Positions 9,636 to 19,302 of a DNA stretch of 64,000 nucleotides are shown piece after piece (position 1 is the first letter of the stretch; each line of letters starts with the position of its first letter). Origin of the DNA: JASEHD01 sp964471945 (GTDB taxonomy: Bacteria > Bacteroidota > Ignavibacteria > UBA10030 > SZUA-254); the NCBI GenBank assembly GCA_964471945.1, contig CAYYIJ010000001.1, forward strand, positions 1 through 64,000, in the 5' to 3' direction. The position numbers were made by a program, and so were the translations under genes. The notes under the pieces were generated by a model, which did not search any database, was not told the DNA's origin, and saw only the letters and a list, made by a program, of their open reading frames with translations.

Positions 9636-10391
9636 TTACCCTTCCAATTTTGGTATGCTCAATTTTAATGCAGTTGGATTAACGATTTGAATGGCGGTGC
9701 GTGAGACTCGTATGTGACCTTGTTCAGCAAAAAAATGGAGTGTCCTTGAAAATGTTTCCGGTGTAGTACCAATCATTTGTGACATCTCGATCCGCGATAT
9801 ATATTTTGTTTCGATTATACTTTTTATCTTTTCATCTTCACGATTATGGTAGAAAAAGAGGAGCAAGCGAACAACGCGCTGCTTCACATTTTCTTGTGCA
9901 AGGGAAAGTGTTTGTTCTTCCGCGGTACGCACATCACGACTTAGCTTTGTCATGATCCGCATAGTAAATTCTGGTGAACGCTTGAGAACATCAAAGAAAA
10001 TTTCTTTTTGAAAGCCACAGATCATAGAAGGCATAACAGCTTTCGCTGTTTCTAAATAAGGTTCCTTTGCTAGTAATGCCCTGTATCCAAAAAAATCACC
10101 CGGGCCGAGGAGGCGAAATACTAAAACATCACCCTTCAATCCTGTTTTGGTGATTTTTACTTGTCCTGAAAAAATATGGTAAGCCATAAAAGCTGGGTTT
10201 CCCTCACAAAAAATAATTTGGTCGGGTTCATATTTGATCATAATCTTCTCTTTTTCTAAACTGAGAAGTTGTTCTTTAGATAAACCACAAAAGATGCTAC
10301 CCGTTCTATTGCGGCACGTAGTGCATACTGAGGTGGGTTTTAATTCTGGACCAGCACAATTATTGAACACTAATAGAGATTTCGTATCCAT
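9636..10391 (-). CDS. Crp/Fnr-family transcription regulator, FNR-like cysteines
   Basis: A 251-residue regulator with a cyclic-nucleotide-binding-type beta-roll (about residues 37-140, 'GPGDFFGYRALL') and a C-terminal winged helix ('ISRIEMSQMIGTTPETFSRTL'). The N-terminus carries Cys12, Cys23, Cys26 and Cys35, and Cys125 lies in the beta-roll at the place of the fourth FNR ligand. This suggests an oxygen- or redox-sensing iron-sulfur cluster as in FNR, although the spacing differs from E. coli FNR. It sits 15 bp downstream of gcvP on the same strand and is probably co-transcribed. Its targets are not visible. The Crp/Fnr family call is firm; the Fe-S cluster is inferred. Confidence 0.87.
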   Translation of the reverse strand: MDTKSLLVFNNCAGPELKPTSVCTTCRNRTGSIFCGLSKEQLLSLEKEKIMIKYEPDQIIFCEGNPAFMAYHIFSGQVKITKTGLKGDVLVFRLLGPGDFFGYRALLAKEPYLETAKAVMPSMICGFQKEIFFDVLKRSPEFTMRIMTKLSRDVRTAEEQTLSLAQENVKQRVVRLLLFFYHNREDEKIKSIIETKYISRIEMSQMIGTTPETFSRTLHFFAEQGHIRVSRTAIQIVNPTALKLSIPKLEG

Positions 10392-10406
10392 AGGTTATTA
10401 ACTTTT

Positions 10407-13268
10407 TCATTCTATAGATGTACATGCACAAATTAGATTTCTATCACCTTGAACATTGTTCACACGACCCACCGAAACCCAAAATTTATGATGCTTCACC
10501 CATTCTATTGGATAAGCGGCTTTCTCGCGTGAATATGGAAAACACCACTCATCACTCGTTACAATGTTCGCAGGGTGCGGTGCGTTCTTCAAAATGTTAT
10601 TAACTTTATCAGCTCTACCAAATTCAATTTCGGCTGCTTCTTCTCTGATCGAAATTAACGCATCACAGTATCGATCAAGTTCTTCTTTCGATTCACTTTC
10701 GGTCGGCTCTATCATTAATGTTCCAATAACTGGAAATGACGTTGTAGGTGCATGGAAGCCGTAATCGATCAAACGTTTTGCAACATCTTCAACTTCGATA
10801 TCTGCACTCGCTTTTATCGGTCGTAGGTCAATTATAAACTCATGTGCAACGCGTCTATTCATTCCTGTATAAACAATCGGATAGTACTTTTCAAGTCTTT
10901 TTGCCATATAGTTTGCATTAAGAATAGCAATATCAGTTGCTCGCTTCAATCCATCAGCACCCATTAATCGAATATAAATCCAAGAGATAGCAAGTACACC
11001 TGCACTACCCCAAGGTGCTGACGCAATGGGACCAATTCCTTCCCCACCATTAATCTGAATAACTGGATGAGTCGGTAAAAATGGAATCAAATGTTTTGCA
11101 ACACCAATCGGACCGACACCGGGACCGCCACCACCATGAGGAATAGAGAATGTTTTGTGCAAGTTCAAATGACAGACATCAGCACCCAACTCAGCAGGGC
11201 GGCAATACCCGACTTGTGCATTCAGATTCGCACCATCCATATAAACTTGCCCGCCATTCTCATGAATGATTCGGCAAATATCTTTTATTCCTTCTTCAAA
11301 CACTCCATGAGTTGAAGGATAAGTAATCATCAATGCAGCAAGCAGATCTTTGTATTGTTTAGCTTTCTCCTCCAAGTCATTGATATCAACTGAGCCATCG
11401 TTCATTGCTTTTACAACAATTACTTCCATTCCAGCCATTACAGCGCTTGCAGGATTCGTACCGTGCGCCGATGATGGAATTAGACAAATATTCCTTTGAG
11501 ATTGTCCACGACTTTCATGATAAGCATGGATTACAAGAAGTCCTGTGTATTCACCTTGAGCCCCAGAATTTGGCTGGAAAGATATTGCATCTAAGCCAGT
11601 AATTTCTTTCAGTTGTTCTTCAAGTTGTTTGAACAATTCGTGATAACCTTCAGCTTGTTCTAAAGGTGCAAATGGATGGAGTGAGTTGAATTCGGGCCAT
11701 GTTATTGGAAGTAATTCAGTTGTAGCATTTAATTTCATTGTACATGAACCCAGAGGAATCATGCTAAAAGTAAGCGAAAGATCCTTTGCTTCAAGCGAAC
11801 GAATATATCGCAGCATCTCTGTTTCAGAATAGTGAGTATTGAAAACAGGATGTTTTAGATATTGAGATGTTCGTTGCATCATTCCATTATAACCATTAAC
11901 TTCCTGTTTAACTATATCATCGACTGAAAGGTTTACAGTCTTTTTGTGTACAAAAGTCTTGAGTATTGATTTGACCTCATCTAAGCGACTTACTTCGTCT
12001 AACGAGATACCACAAGAACAATCATCAAACCAGCGAATATTAATTTTTTGAGAATGAAGCGCCGGCTCTAAAAATAGTTTCATATCTCTATCACATCCGA
12101 TATGAAGAGTATCAAAATATTCGTTGTGTAGTATCTTATAGTCGAGTTGTTTCAAACCGATTGCTAATATTTTAGTTAGATTATGGATCCGTTCAGCTAT
12201 AGATTTTATTCGCTCCGGTCCATGATACACTGCATACATACTTGCCATAATTGCAAGAAGAACTTGCGAAGTGCAAATATTTGATGTAGCTTTTTCACGT
12301 CTAATATGCTGCTCGCGTGTTTGAAGCGCCATACGTAAAGCACGTTTTCCGCGAGAGTCAACTGAAACACCAATTATTCTACCGGGGATATATCGCTTGA
12401 AATCTTCTTTAGTCGCAAAGTAAGCAGCATGAGGTCCTCCATAACCAAGTGGTACACCGAATCGCTGTGTGCTGCCAACTGCTGCATCGGCTCCGAATTC
12501 TCCGGGAGGTACGAGTAACGTTAAACTCAAAATATCTGCTGCGACTACAACAAACGCAGTTGCTTTATGTGCACGTTCACAAAATTGATTATAATCATAA
12601 ATTGCACCATCGGTAGCTGGATATTGTAACAATGCACCGAAAACTTTATCCGTAAACTCAAACTTATCCCACTTTCCCACCACTACTTTAATCCCAAGCG
12701 GTTTAGCACGTGTCCGCACAACTTCAATGTTTTGTGGATGACAATCATCTGAGACAAAAAATATTCCATCTGATGGTCTTCCTTTAACACCATAGAACAT
12801 TGTCATTGCTTCTGCCGCCGCCGTAGATTCATCGAGAAGTGATGCGTTGGCAATCGGAAGTCCGGTTAAATCTATCACCATAGTTTGAAAGTTGAGAAGT
12901 GCTTCCATTCTACCTTGAGCGATCTCTGCTTGATATGGTGTGTACTGTGTGTACCAGCCCGGATTTTCAAGTATGTTCCGTTGGATTACGGTCGGAGTGA
13001 TTGTATCATAAAATCCCATGCCGATAAGCGAGCGAAAAACATGATTCTTTGATGCTATAGTTTTCAACTCTTTAAGTGCTTCCTGTTCGCTTACTGGTGG
13101 TGGAAGTAACAAGGGTCGAGTAGAGCTTATTTGTTTCGGTATAACACTGTCAATGAATTCATCAATTGATTTTGAACCAACTTCTTTCAGCATCAAATCG
13201 ATTTCGTTTTTATCGGGTCCAATATGACGTTCTGAGAATTTAGTAGATTGTGTAATATTCAGAGACAT
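10407..13268 (-). CDS. gcvP: Glycine dehydrogenase (decarboxylating), P-protein
   Basis: A 953-residue single-chain P-protein of the glycine cleavage system. It decarboxylates glycine with pyridoxal phosphate and passes the aminomethyl group to the lipoyl arm of H-protein. The PLP lysine is K705 in 'NLHKTFSIPHGGGGPG', the family signature. The length matches homodimeric P-proteins; the two-subunit form would be split into chains of about 450 residues. The gcvH gene lies two genes upstream on the same strand (14955-15335). No gcvT is in this window. A hairpin lies between icd and gcvP, so gcvP may also have its own promoter in the 137-bp gap. Confidence 0.97.
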   Translation of the reverse strand: MSLNITQSTKFSERHIGPDKNEIDLMLKEVGSKSIDEFIDSVIPKQISSTRPLLLPPPVSEQEALKELKTIASKNHVFRSLIGMGFYDTITPTVIQRNILENPGWYTQYTPYQAEIAQGRMEALLNFQTMVIDLTGLPIANASLLDESTAAAEAMTMFYGVKGRPSDGIFFVSDDCHPQNIEVVRTRAKPLGIKVVVGKWDKFEFTDKVFGALLQYPATDGAIYDYNQFCERAHKATAFVVVAADILSLTLLVPPGEFGADAAVGSTQRFGVPLGYGGPHAAYFATKEDFKRYIPGRIIGVSVDSRGKRALRMALQTREQHIRREKATSNICTSQVLLAIMASMYAVYHGPERIKSIAERIHNLTKILAIGLKQLDYKILHNEYFDTLHIGCDRDMKLFLEPALHSQKINIRWFDDCSCGISLDEVSRLDEVKSILKTFVHKKTVNLSVDDIVKQEVNGYNGMMQRTSQYLKHPVFNTHYSETEMLRYIRSLEAKDLSLTFSMIPLGSCTMKLNATTELLPITWPEFNSLHPFAPLEQAEGYHELFKQLEEQLKEITGLDAISFQPNSGAQGEYTGLLVIHAYHESRGQSQRNICLIPSSAHGTNPASAVMAGMEVIVVKAMNDGSVDINDLEEKAKQYKDLLAALMITYPSTHGVFEEGIKDICRIIHENGGQVYMDGANLNAQVGYCRPAELGADVCHLNLHKTFSIPHGGGGPGVGPIGVAKHLIPFLPTHPVIQINGGEGIGPIASAPWGSAGVLAISWIYIRLMGADGLKRATDIAILNANYMAKRLEKYYPIVYTGMNRRVAHEFIIDLRPIKASADIEVEDVAKRLIDYGFHAPTTSFPVIGTLMIEPTESESKEELDRYCDALISIREEAAEIEFGRADKVNNILKNAPHPANIVTSDEWCFPYSREKAAYPIEWVKHHKFWVSVGRVNNVQGDRNLICACTSIE

Positions 13269-13371
13269 AGATAATTTAGAATCATTGTAAAATGGTATAT
13301 AAAAGTTGTTAGTTGCGTTTTAGAATAAGGACAACAGCATCCCACTGCTTATAAACTATAAATTAAATTAG

Positions 13372-13395
13372 GCCCGATAAATTTTTATATCGGGC
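13372..13395 (-). terminator. Hairpin downstream of icd
   Basis: GCCCGATA (13372-13379) is complementary to TATCGGGC (13388-13395) with an AT-rich 8-nt loop. In the minus direction the stem is followed by an AT-rich stretch with short T-runs. It lies 11 bp after the icd stop codon and could terminate, or partly attenuate, transcription before gcvP. Confidence 0.6.
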
Positions 13396-13405
13396 TTAAT
13401 CTCGA

Positions 13406-14875
13406 TCATTCTCCTTGTCCTAAACTATAGGCACGCTTGCCCTCTAGGAGGTAAAGATTTTCTAATTTTATCCATTCAAATCCAGCTTGCTCGACTTTGT
13501 GCAATAACTTTCTAACATTTTCATGAGTTGGTGCCGTTGCACCTTGAGCAGCTTTGAATCGGCATCTCCAATGATCAGTTGTAAAAGTTTCTGGAAAACC
13601 CTCTGGATAAACCTTTTGCCCACGATTGCTAACCATAGTTAGTTTAAATTCAGGTCCAGCTATTTGCTCAAGTTTCTTACCTATCGCATTAGGGTCAAGC
13701 TTATATTCGCGAATAAAAACATCAACGCCATCTAACTTCATTTCTTGGTTACGTACATTTGATAACTTTGGTTTCTGGATTTTTGCTGTAATTTTGCTGT
13801 AATCAACTGGTTTTAGTTGTTCAGGTTTCTTACCTAATCGAGCGACGACTGCTTTTGCAAAATCTGTAGTACTAACCTCTGTATAATTCGTGATACCTTC
13901 AGCTTTGCCTTTTCTAACAAGGTCGTAAGTCCAAATATGGTCTTCAATTGTTTTCAGCCAAGCATTGTGAACTCTTTCAGCAACATCAGGTTGATCAATG
14001 TGTAAAAGCATCATTACACCAGAAAGCAAAAGTCCTGAAGGATTAGCTATGTTTTTACCTCCGTGCCTTGGAGCTGAGCCATGAATTGCTTCGAACATTG
14101 CATATTCTTCACCAATATTTGCACCTGGTGCAAGTCCAACCGAACCAGCAATTTGACCAAGCATGTCAGAAGCAACATCACCATAAAGGTTTGGCATTAC
14201 TACTACGTCAAATGCTTCGGGTGTATCGGCTAATTTTGCGGTTCCTATATCTATAATCCAATGTTCATTTTCAATATCTGGATATTCAATTGCAATTTCA
14301 TCAAATACCTTGTGAAATAGTCCATCGGTTATCTTCATGATATTATCTTTTGTCATGCAGGTTACTCGTTTCCTTTTATAAGCACGAGCGTATTCAAACG
14401 CGTATCTGACAATCCTTTCACAACCGGGACGCGAAATAAGTTTTAAGCACTGAACAACTTCAGGTGTTTGTTGATGTTCAATTCCAGCATATAAGTCTTC
14501 TTCGTTTTCACGTACAATTACAACATTCATATCAGGATGTTTTATGGGTACGTGTGGGTGATAACTAACAGCAGGTCTTACATTAGCATATAAACCGAGC
14601 ATCTTTCGTACGGTTACATTTAAGCTCTTAAATCCTCCCCCCTGTGGTGTTGTGATCGGTGACTTGAAAAAAACTTTATGTGTTCGAAGTAGATCCCAAG
14701 TTTCTTCGGTTATACCTGCAGTATGTCCCGCGAGATAAACTTTTTCTCCTATGTCGATATATATTGGTTCAATCCTTGCTCCAGCTTCGAGTAGAATGTG
14801 GACAGAGGCATCCATTATTTCTGGACCAATCCCATCTCCTTTTGCTACAGGTAGTGCTCTTTTGTTCATTTCCAT
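13406..14875 (-). CDS. icd: Isocitrate dehydrogenase, long Thermus-type
   Basis: A 489-residue isocitrate/isopropylmalate dehydrogenase-family enzyme that oxidatively decarboxylates isocitrate to 2-oxoglutarate in the TCA cycle. Visible signatures are 'KGDGIGPEI' at the N-terminus, substrate-binding Ser/Arg region 'SLNVTVRKMLGLYANVRP', 'VVMPNLYGDVASDML' (the family signature with metal-binding Asp) and the cofactor loop 'EAIHGSAPRHGGKNIANP'. It has an extra C-terminal domain of about 140 residues, as in the Thermus enzyme, instead of the roughly 415-residue E. coli form. NADP is the likely cofactor by family, but this cannot be settled from sequence alone. It lies 79 bp downstream of gcvH. 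Confidence 0.92.
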   Translation of the reverse strand: MEMNKRALPVAKGDGIGPEIMDASVHILLEAGARIEPIYIDIGEKVYLAGHTAGITEETWDLLRTHKVFFKSPITTPQGGGFKSLNVTVRKMLGLYANVRPAVSYHPHVPIKHPDMNVVIVRENEEDLYAGIEHQQTPEVVQCLKLISRPGCERIVRYAFEYARAYKRKRVTCMTKDNIMKITDGLFHKVFDEIAIEYPDIENEHWIIDIGTAKLADTPEAFDVVVMPNLYGDVASDMLGQIAGSVGLAPGANIGEEYAMFEAIHGSAPRHGGKNIANPSGLLLSGVMMLLHIDQPDVAERVHNAWLKTIEDHIWTYDLVRKGKAEGITNYTEVSTTDFAKAVVARLGKKPEQLKPVDYSKITAKIQKPKLSNVRNQEMKLDGVDVFIREYKLDPNAIGKKLEQIAGPEFKLTMVSNRGQKVYPEGFPETFTTDHWRCRFKAAQGATAPTHENVRKLLHKVEQAGFEWIKLENLYLLEGKRAYSLGQGE

Positions 14876-14954
14876 GTTTATTCCTTTCTTTTAGTTCATA
14901 TTAGTTATTTAATTTTCATCGACCCAATACAGTAAATTTGATAAGTCTCAACAT

Positions 14955-15335
14955 TTACTTGTTTATCAAATCCCTATACGTTTTTACATCTAGTAAATTG
15001 TTAAATTCGCTTTTATCTACAATTAAAAATTTTGCAATCCACCCCTTTCCATAAGGTTCTTTGTTGATTAACTCAGGGGTTTTCTCGAGATCTCCATTAA
15101 CCTCGATTACCTCGCCAGACACGGGTGAGAATAAATCAGAAACTGCCTTCACGGCTTCGATTGTTCCGAAGCTATCTCCTTGTTTGACTTGCTTACCGAT
15201 TTTTGGAAGCTCCACAAAAACAACATCGCCAAGCTCTCCCTGAGCATATTCGGTAATACCTACGATACCGGAATTACCTTCTACCCTAATCCACTCGTGA
15301 TCTTTTGTGTATTTTAAATTTTCTGGGAATGTCAT
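14955..15335 (-). CDS. gcvH: Glycine cleavage system H protein
   Basis: A 126-residue lipoyl carrier of the glycine cleavage complex. The lipoylation site is the Lys in 'GTIEAVKAVSDLFSP', and the fold signature 'GITEYAQGELGDVVFVELP' is present. The length is normal for GcvH. The gene follows accC by 24 bp and precedes icd on the same strand, in a run efp-accB-accC-gcvH-icd-gcvP. The neighbourhood thus combines biotin- and lipoyl-dependent carriers with central metabolism. Confidence 0.97.
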   Translation of the reverse strand: MTFPENLKYTKDHEWIRVEGNSGIVGITEYAQGELGDVVFVELPKIGKQVKQGDSFGTIEAVKAVSDLFSPVSGEVIEVNGDLEKTPELINKEPYGKGWIAKFLIVDKSEFNNLLDVKTYRDLINK

Positions 15336-15359
15336 ATTAACTTCCTTAATGTTTAACTA

Positions 15360-16700
15360 TTACTTGTTGTTGTAATGTTTATCAATAAAACTTGTGTCGA
15401 AAATTCCACTCTTGAATACGTCATTTTGCATCACCTTTCTGTGGAAAGGAATCGTTGTGTGAATACCCTCGATGGTAAATTCTTCGAGTGCACCTGCCAT
15501 TTTTTTAATTGCGTCGTCGCGTGTCGGTGCAAATACAATCAACTTTGCTATTAGTGAATCGTAATATGGAGGTATTCTATAACCAGCATAACAATGAGTA
15601 TCTACTCTAACACCAAACCCACCAGGCAAGTGAAAACCTGTAATTTCACCTGGTGAAGGGCGGAATCCGTTTTCTGGGTCTTCTGCATTTATTCTGCATT
15701 CGATAGCATGACCACGTGGTTTGAATTCCTTCTTCTTTAACTTTGCGCCCGCAGCAATCTCTATTTGCATTTTTATCAGATCATAACCCGTTACCTGCTC
15801 GGTTACCGGATGTTCCACCTGTATACGAGTATTCATTTCCATGAAGTAGAAATTTCTATCTTTGTCAACAATAAACTCAATCGTTCCTGCACCTTCATAT
15901 TTAACACCTTTAGCACCCTTAACCGCTGCATCACCCATTGCTTCTCGCATCTTATGATCTACAATCGGTGAGGGAGATTCTTCGACTAATTTTTGATGTC
16001 TGCGCTGTATTGAACAGTCTCTTTCGTTAAGATGAATCGCATTTCCTTTACCATCACCGAAAACTTGAATCTCGATATGACGCGGCTGCTCAACAAATTT
16101 TTCGATGTACATATCAGGATTGTTAAATGCTGCACCAGCTTCGTTACTTGCCATTTGAAATAATTTTTCGAAATCATTTTCTTCAATCACAATCCGCATT
16201 CCTTTTCCTCCGCCACCTGCTGTCGCTTTAATCATCACAGGGAAACCGATAGCCCGGGCGATTTCAAGTCCTTCTTTTACATCTTTCACTACACCATCGC
16301 TGCCGGGAACAACGGGGACACCGGATTTTTTCATTGTATCCTTCGCGAGTGCTTTGTCTCCCATCGCTGTGATTGCTTCAGGTGAAGGTCCAATGAATTT
16401 TATATCTTGTGATTGACATATTTCTGCGAACTGAGCATTCTCAGCAAGAAAACCATAGCCTGGATGAATTGCATCTGAATTCGTTATTTCAGCAGCTGAT
16501 ATAATGCGCGGAATATGCAGATAACTTTCCCGGCTTGGTGGTGGTCCGATACATACAGCTTCGTCTGCAAATTTTACGTGTAATGATTCTCGATCTTCTA
16601 CGGAGTAAATTGCTACCGTTTTTACATTAAGTTCACGGCAGACACGCATAATCCTTAATGCGATTTCCCCGCGATTTGCTATTAAAACTTTCTTGAACAC
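15360..16700 (-). CDS. accC: Acetyl-CoA carboxylase, biotin carboxylase subunit
   Basis: A 446-residue ATP-grasp enzyme that carboxylates the biotin on AccB, the first half-reaction of fatty-acid synthesis. It begins with 'KVLIANRGEIALRIMR' and contains the ATP-grasp glycine loop 'KATAGGGGKGMRIV' and the catalytic-site segment 'MEMNTRIQVEHPVTE'. The length agrees with the free-standing AccC subunit. It is immediately downstream of accB (37 bp), the classical accBC arrangement. Confidence 0.97.
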   Translation of the reverse strand: MFKKVLIANRGEIALRIMRVCRELNVKTVAIYSVEDRESLHVKFADEAVCIGPPPSRESYLHIPRIISAAEITNSDAIHPGYGFLAENAQFAEICQSQDIKFIGPSPEAITAMGDKALAKDTMKKSGVPVVPGSDGVVKDVKEGLEIARAIGFPVMIKATAGGGGKGMRIVIEENDFEKLFQMASNEAGAAFNNPDMYIEKFVEQPRHIEIQVFGDGKGNAIHLNERDCSIQRRHQKLVEESPSPIVDHKMREAMGDAAVKGAKGVKYEGAGTIEFIVDKDRNFYFMEMNTRIQVEHPVTEQVTGYDLIKMQIEIAAGAKLKKKEFKPRGHAIECRINAEDPENGFRPSPGEITGFHLPGGFGVRVDTHCYAGYRIPPYYDSLIAKLIVFAPTRDDAIKKMAGALEEFTIEGIHTTIPFHRKVMQNDVFKSGIFDTSFIDKHYNNK

Positions 16701-16737
16701 TCTATTTTATTTTGCAATAATTGATGAAATAAGCATC

Positions 16738-17208
16738 TTATATTGGTTCGATTAAGAAAAGGGTTTGATTGTACTCGACAGGTTGCGCATTTTCGACTAA
16801 AATTTTTTCGATTCTACCTGAAATATCAGCCTCGATCTCATTCATAAGTTTCATGGCTTCAATGATACATAGGACTTGTTTCTGTTGTACGACAGTACCA
16901 ACTTCGACATATGAAGCAGCATCTGGTGCTGGTGAGCGATAAAAAGTACCCACGATTGGTGATTTGACCTCGTGTAATTTAACTTCCGGTTTCGGGGGAG
17001 GGGTTGGTAATGTCGGAATTTCCGTTTTGGGCGGTGTTGTTACAGATGTTGTTATTGTTTGAGGTTGTGCAATAACATTAACAGGCATTGCATTTTGATT
17101 AGGATTCTTTGCTACACGAACTTTTAAACCCTCTTCTTCGATTTCAATCTCATTGACAATACTTTGTTCTACAATTTTTACTAACTTTTTCAGATAAGCA
17201 AGATCCAT
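16738..17208 (-). CDS. accB: Acetyl-CoA carboxylase, biotin carboxyl carrier protein
   Basis: A 156-residue carrier with the biotinylation motif 'CIIEAMKLMNEIEAD' (Lys of AMKLM) in a C-terminal biotinyl domain ('VKSPIVGTFYRSPAPDA' at its start). A flexible Pro/Thr-rich linker (about residues 50-80) joins it to the N-terminal segment. It is located between efp and accC, as in many bacteria. The start is preceded by GGAGA. Confidence 0.97.
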   Translation of the reverse strand: MDLAYLKKLVKIVEQSIVNEIEIEEEGLKVRVAKNPNQNAMPVNVIAQPQTITTSVTTPPKTEIPTLPTPPPKPEVKLHEVKSPIVGTFYRSPAPDAASYVEVGTVVQQKQVLCIIEAMKLMNEIEADISGRIEKILVENAQPVEYNQTLFLIEPI

Positions 17209-17243
17209 AGTCTCTCCTTATTTTAGTTGTTGTTGAAGATTTA

Positions 17244-17807
17244 TTACAATTTTACTCGCTCTATATAATTACCTGTGCGCGTGTCAATTTTAAGTGTATT
17301 ACCTTCATTGATGAATAAAGGAACGCTCACAGTTGCTCCAGTTTCCAGTTTGGCAGGTTTTTGTGCACCTGTTGCAGTATCACCACGGACACCCGGAGGA
17401 GTCTCAACGACCTTCAACTCGACGGTTATTGGCATTTCTACCGAGACAATTTCATTTCCGTTAAATAATATTTTCACAGTTTCATTTTCTTTTAAGAAAT
17501 GTGCGCTTTCACCGATGTGGCTCTCTTCAACATTGATCTGATCGTATGTTTCCTTGTCCATAAATATGTAACTCGAGCCATCATGATAAAGATATTGGAA
17601 TTCTTTCGATTCAATCCTTACAACGTCGATTGCTTCACCTGCCCTGAAACGAATCTCTATCACTTTTCCTGATTTTAAACTCTTTAATTTTGCTCGAACA
17701 AAAGCACGCCAGTTGCCTGGATTCACGTGTTGAAACTCTACTATTGTCCACAAATCGTTATCCATACGAATGGTCATACCTGTTCGGAAATCGCTTGTCG
17801 TTGCCAC
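17244..17807 (-). CDS. efp: Translation elongation factor P, PGNW-loop type
   Basis: A 187-residue EF-P with KOW-like N-domain and two OB domains, which relieves ribosome stalling at polyproline stretches. The loop that reaches the peptidyl-transferase centre reads 'NPGNWRAFVRAKLK'. The residue aligned with modified Lys34 of E. coli is Asn32, followed by Trp33, so neither the lysyl- nor a classical rhamnosyl-type acceptor sits at the tip. The C-terminal signature 'GNTLKIDTRTGNYIERVKL' is present. It heads the accBC run. No epmA/epmB or earP gene is in the window. Confidence 0.95.
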   Translation of the reverse strand: MATTSDFRTGMTIRMDNDLWTIVEFQHVNPGNWRAFVRAKLKSLKSGKVIEIRFRAGEAIDVVRIESKEFQYLYHDGSSYIFMDKETYDQINVEESHIGESAHFLKENETVKILFNGNEIVSVEMPITVELKVVETPPGVRGDTATGAQKPAKLETGATVSVPLFINEGNTLKIDTRTGNYIERVKL

Positions 17808-17944
17808 AAAATATTCCTAATAATTAAAAAACGTGGTAAATTACTTATATTGGAATTTCAAAATACGAAGAAGCAAGTTGAAAGTCAAGGATTGCATTTA
17901 ATTTGGCTTATTCTTACTATACAAGTGAATATTGAAGATATCTT

Positions 17945-18316
17945 ATGAGATTGTTTTATTTCGGCATTTTTCCAATTTTACTTTTTATTTGTTCTTGTTC
18001 AAAGAATAAAGCAGTAACTGAGGTAATTCCAGAAAGTACATTTGTTAAATTCTATGTTGATTCGCTTATTCTTTCAGAAGAAGTGAAAATATCTCCTACC
18101 GATTCGACTATGTTTAGCCAAGGGTTGGATTCCCTTTATAAAAAATACAATCTAAACATAGAACAAATCGAAAAATCGTATCGATTTTATCAGGAAGATT
18201 TACTTCGATGGAGGGATTTTTACAGCAAAGCGATTATGCGTCTCGAGTATTTACAACAAGAAAATCTGTCTCAAAAAAATGAAAAGTCTGTATTACAAAA
18301 ATTGAGAAACGATTAA
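17945..18316 (+). CDS. Small lipoprotein, DUF4296-like
   Basis: A 123-residue lipoprotein. The N-terminus is hydrophobic and ends in 'FICSCS', with Cys18 as the likely lipidated residue. The rest is helical ('VKFYVDSLILSEEVKIS', 'LYKKYNLNIEQIEKSYRFYQED'), resembling the small DUF4296 lipoproteins of Bacteroidota, whose role is unknown. Its last 24 bases overlap the 3' end of the convergent phosphate transporter gene. Confidence 0.7.
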   Translation: MRLFYFGIFPILLFICSCSKNKAVTEVIPESTFVKFYVDSLILSEEVKISPTDSTMFSQGLDSLYKKYNLNIEQIEKSYRFYQEDLLRWRDFYSKAIMRLEYLQQENLSQKNEKSVLQKLRND

Positions 18317-19282
18317 ATAAGTAAGTCCTCCTATTAATGCTGATGTAGGAATAGTTAATATCCATGCCCAAACAATTTTCCCAGCAATTCCCCATCTCAC
18401 AGCGCTTAGCCTTCTTGTCGATCCTACACCCATAATAGCACCAGCAATAGTGTGTGTAGTGCTAACCGGGATCCCGGCTAATGCAGTACCCATCAACACT
18501 GAGGCGCCTGCAGTTTCGGCAGCGAAGCCACCTACTGGTTTAAGATGTGTAAGTTTGATACCCATTGTGCGGATTACTTTCCAGCCACCAGCCAAAGTCC
18601 CTAAACCAATTGCGGTATGAGCGATAAGAACTACCCAGAAAGGAACGTAAAATTCTGAACCTAAATATCCTCCAGTATATAATAGAATTGCAATTATTCC
18701 CATTGTCTTTTGTGCATCGTTAGTGCCATGACCAAGACTGAAGGCAGCAGATGAAAGCAACTGACCGATACGAAAAAGCCTATCTACTCGTTTCGAATTA
18801 GCATTTCTGAATGACCAATTTACTATTATCGTTATCGATGCTCCTAAAATAAGCCCAATAATAGGTGAAAGCACAATAAAAATCGCGACCTTCATTAATC
18901 CACTTGTAACGAGAGCATCCAAACCCGCTTTGAAAAGAGCAGCTCCTGCTAATCCACCAATTAATGAGTGAGATACACTGATTGGTAAACCATATTTTGT
19001 GCATAAATGTGTCCAAATAATCGCACCTACCAAACCAGAAAGTATCAACCAATGTGAGATAATATCAGGATTAACTATACCCTTACCTATTGTGTTGGCA
19101 ACATGAACACCAAAACCAAACGCGGCTGCGAAATTAAAAAACGCTGCCCAAGCAACTGCCATTTTGGGCGAAAGAACTCTCGTCGATACGACAGTTGCAA
19201 TCGAGTTTGCCGCATCATTCATTCCGTTTAAAAAATCGAACAGAAGTGCCAGGAAAATGATGAAAATCGTAAGTGCATCCAT
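18293..19282 (-). CDS. pit: PiT-family inorganic phosphate transporter
   Basis: A 329-residue integral membrane protein of the PiT family (proton- or sodium-coupled phosphate uptake). The duplicated PiT signature is visible as 'DFLNGMNDAANSIATVVSTR' near the N-terminus and 'LGHGTNDAQKTMGIIA' in the second half, with the C-terminal 'GIPVSTTHTIAGAIMGVG'. It lies 20 bp downstream of a DUF47 gene, the usual pairing. Confidence 0.93.
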   Translation of the reverse strand: MDALTIFIIFLALLFDFLNGMNDAANSIATVVSTRVLSPKMAVAWAAFFNFAAAFGFGVHVANTIGKGIVNPDIISHWLILSGLVGAIIWTHLCTKYGLPISVSHSLIGGLAGAALFKAGLDALVTSGLMKVAIFIVLSPIIGLILGASITIIVNWSFRNANSKRVDRLFRIGQLLSSAAFSLGHGTNDAQKTMGIIAILLYTGGYLGSEFYVPFWVVLIAHTAIGLGTLAGGWKVIRTMGIKLTHLKPVGGFAAETAGASVLMGTALAGIPVSTTHTIAGAIMGVGSTRRLSAVRWGIAGKIVWAWILTIPTSALIGGLTYLIVSQFL

Positions 19283-19302
19283 GGAATTTTCCCTCTAAGT
19301 TA

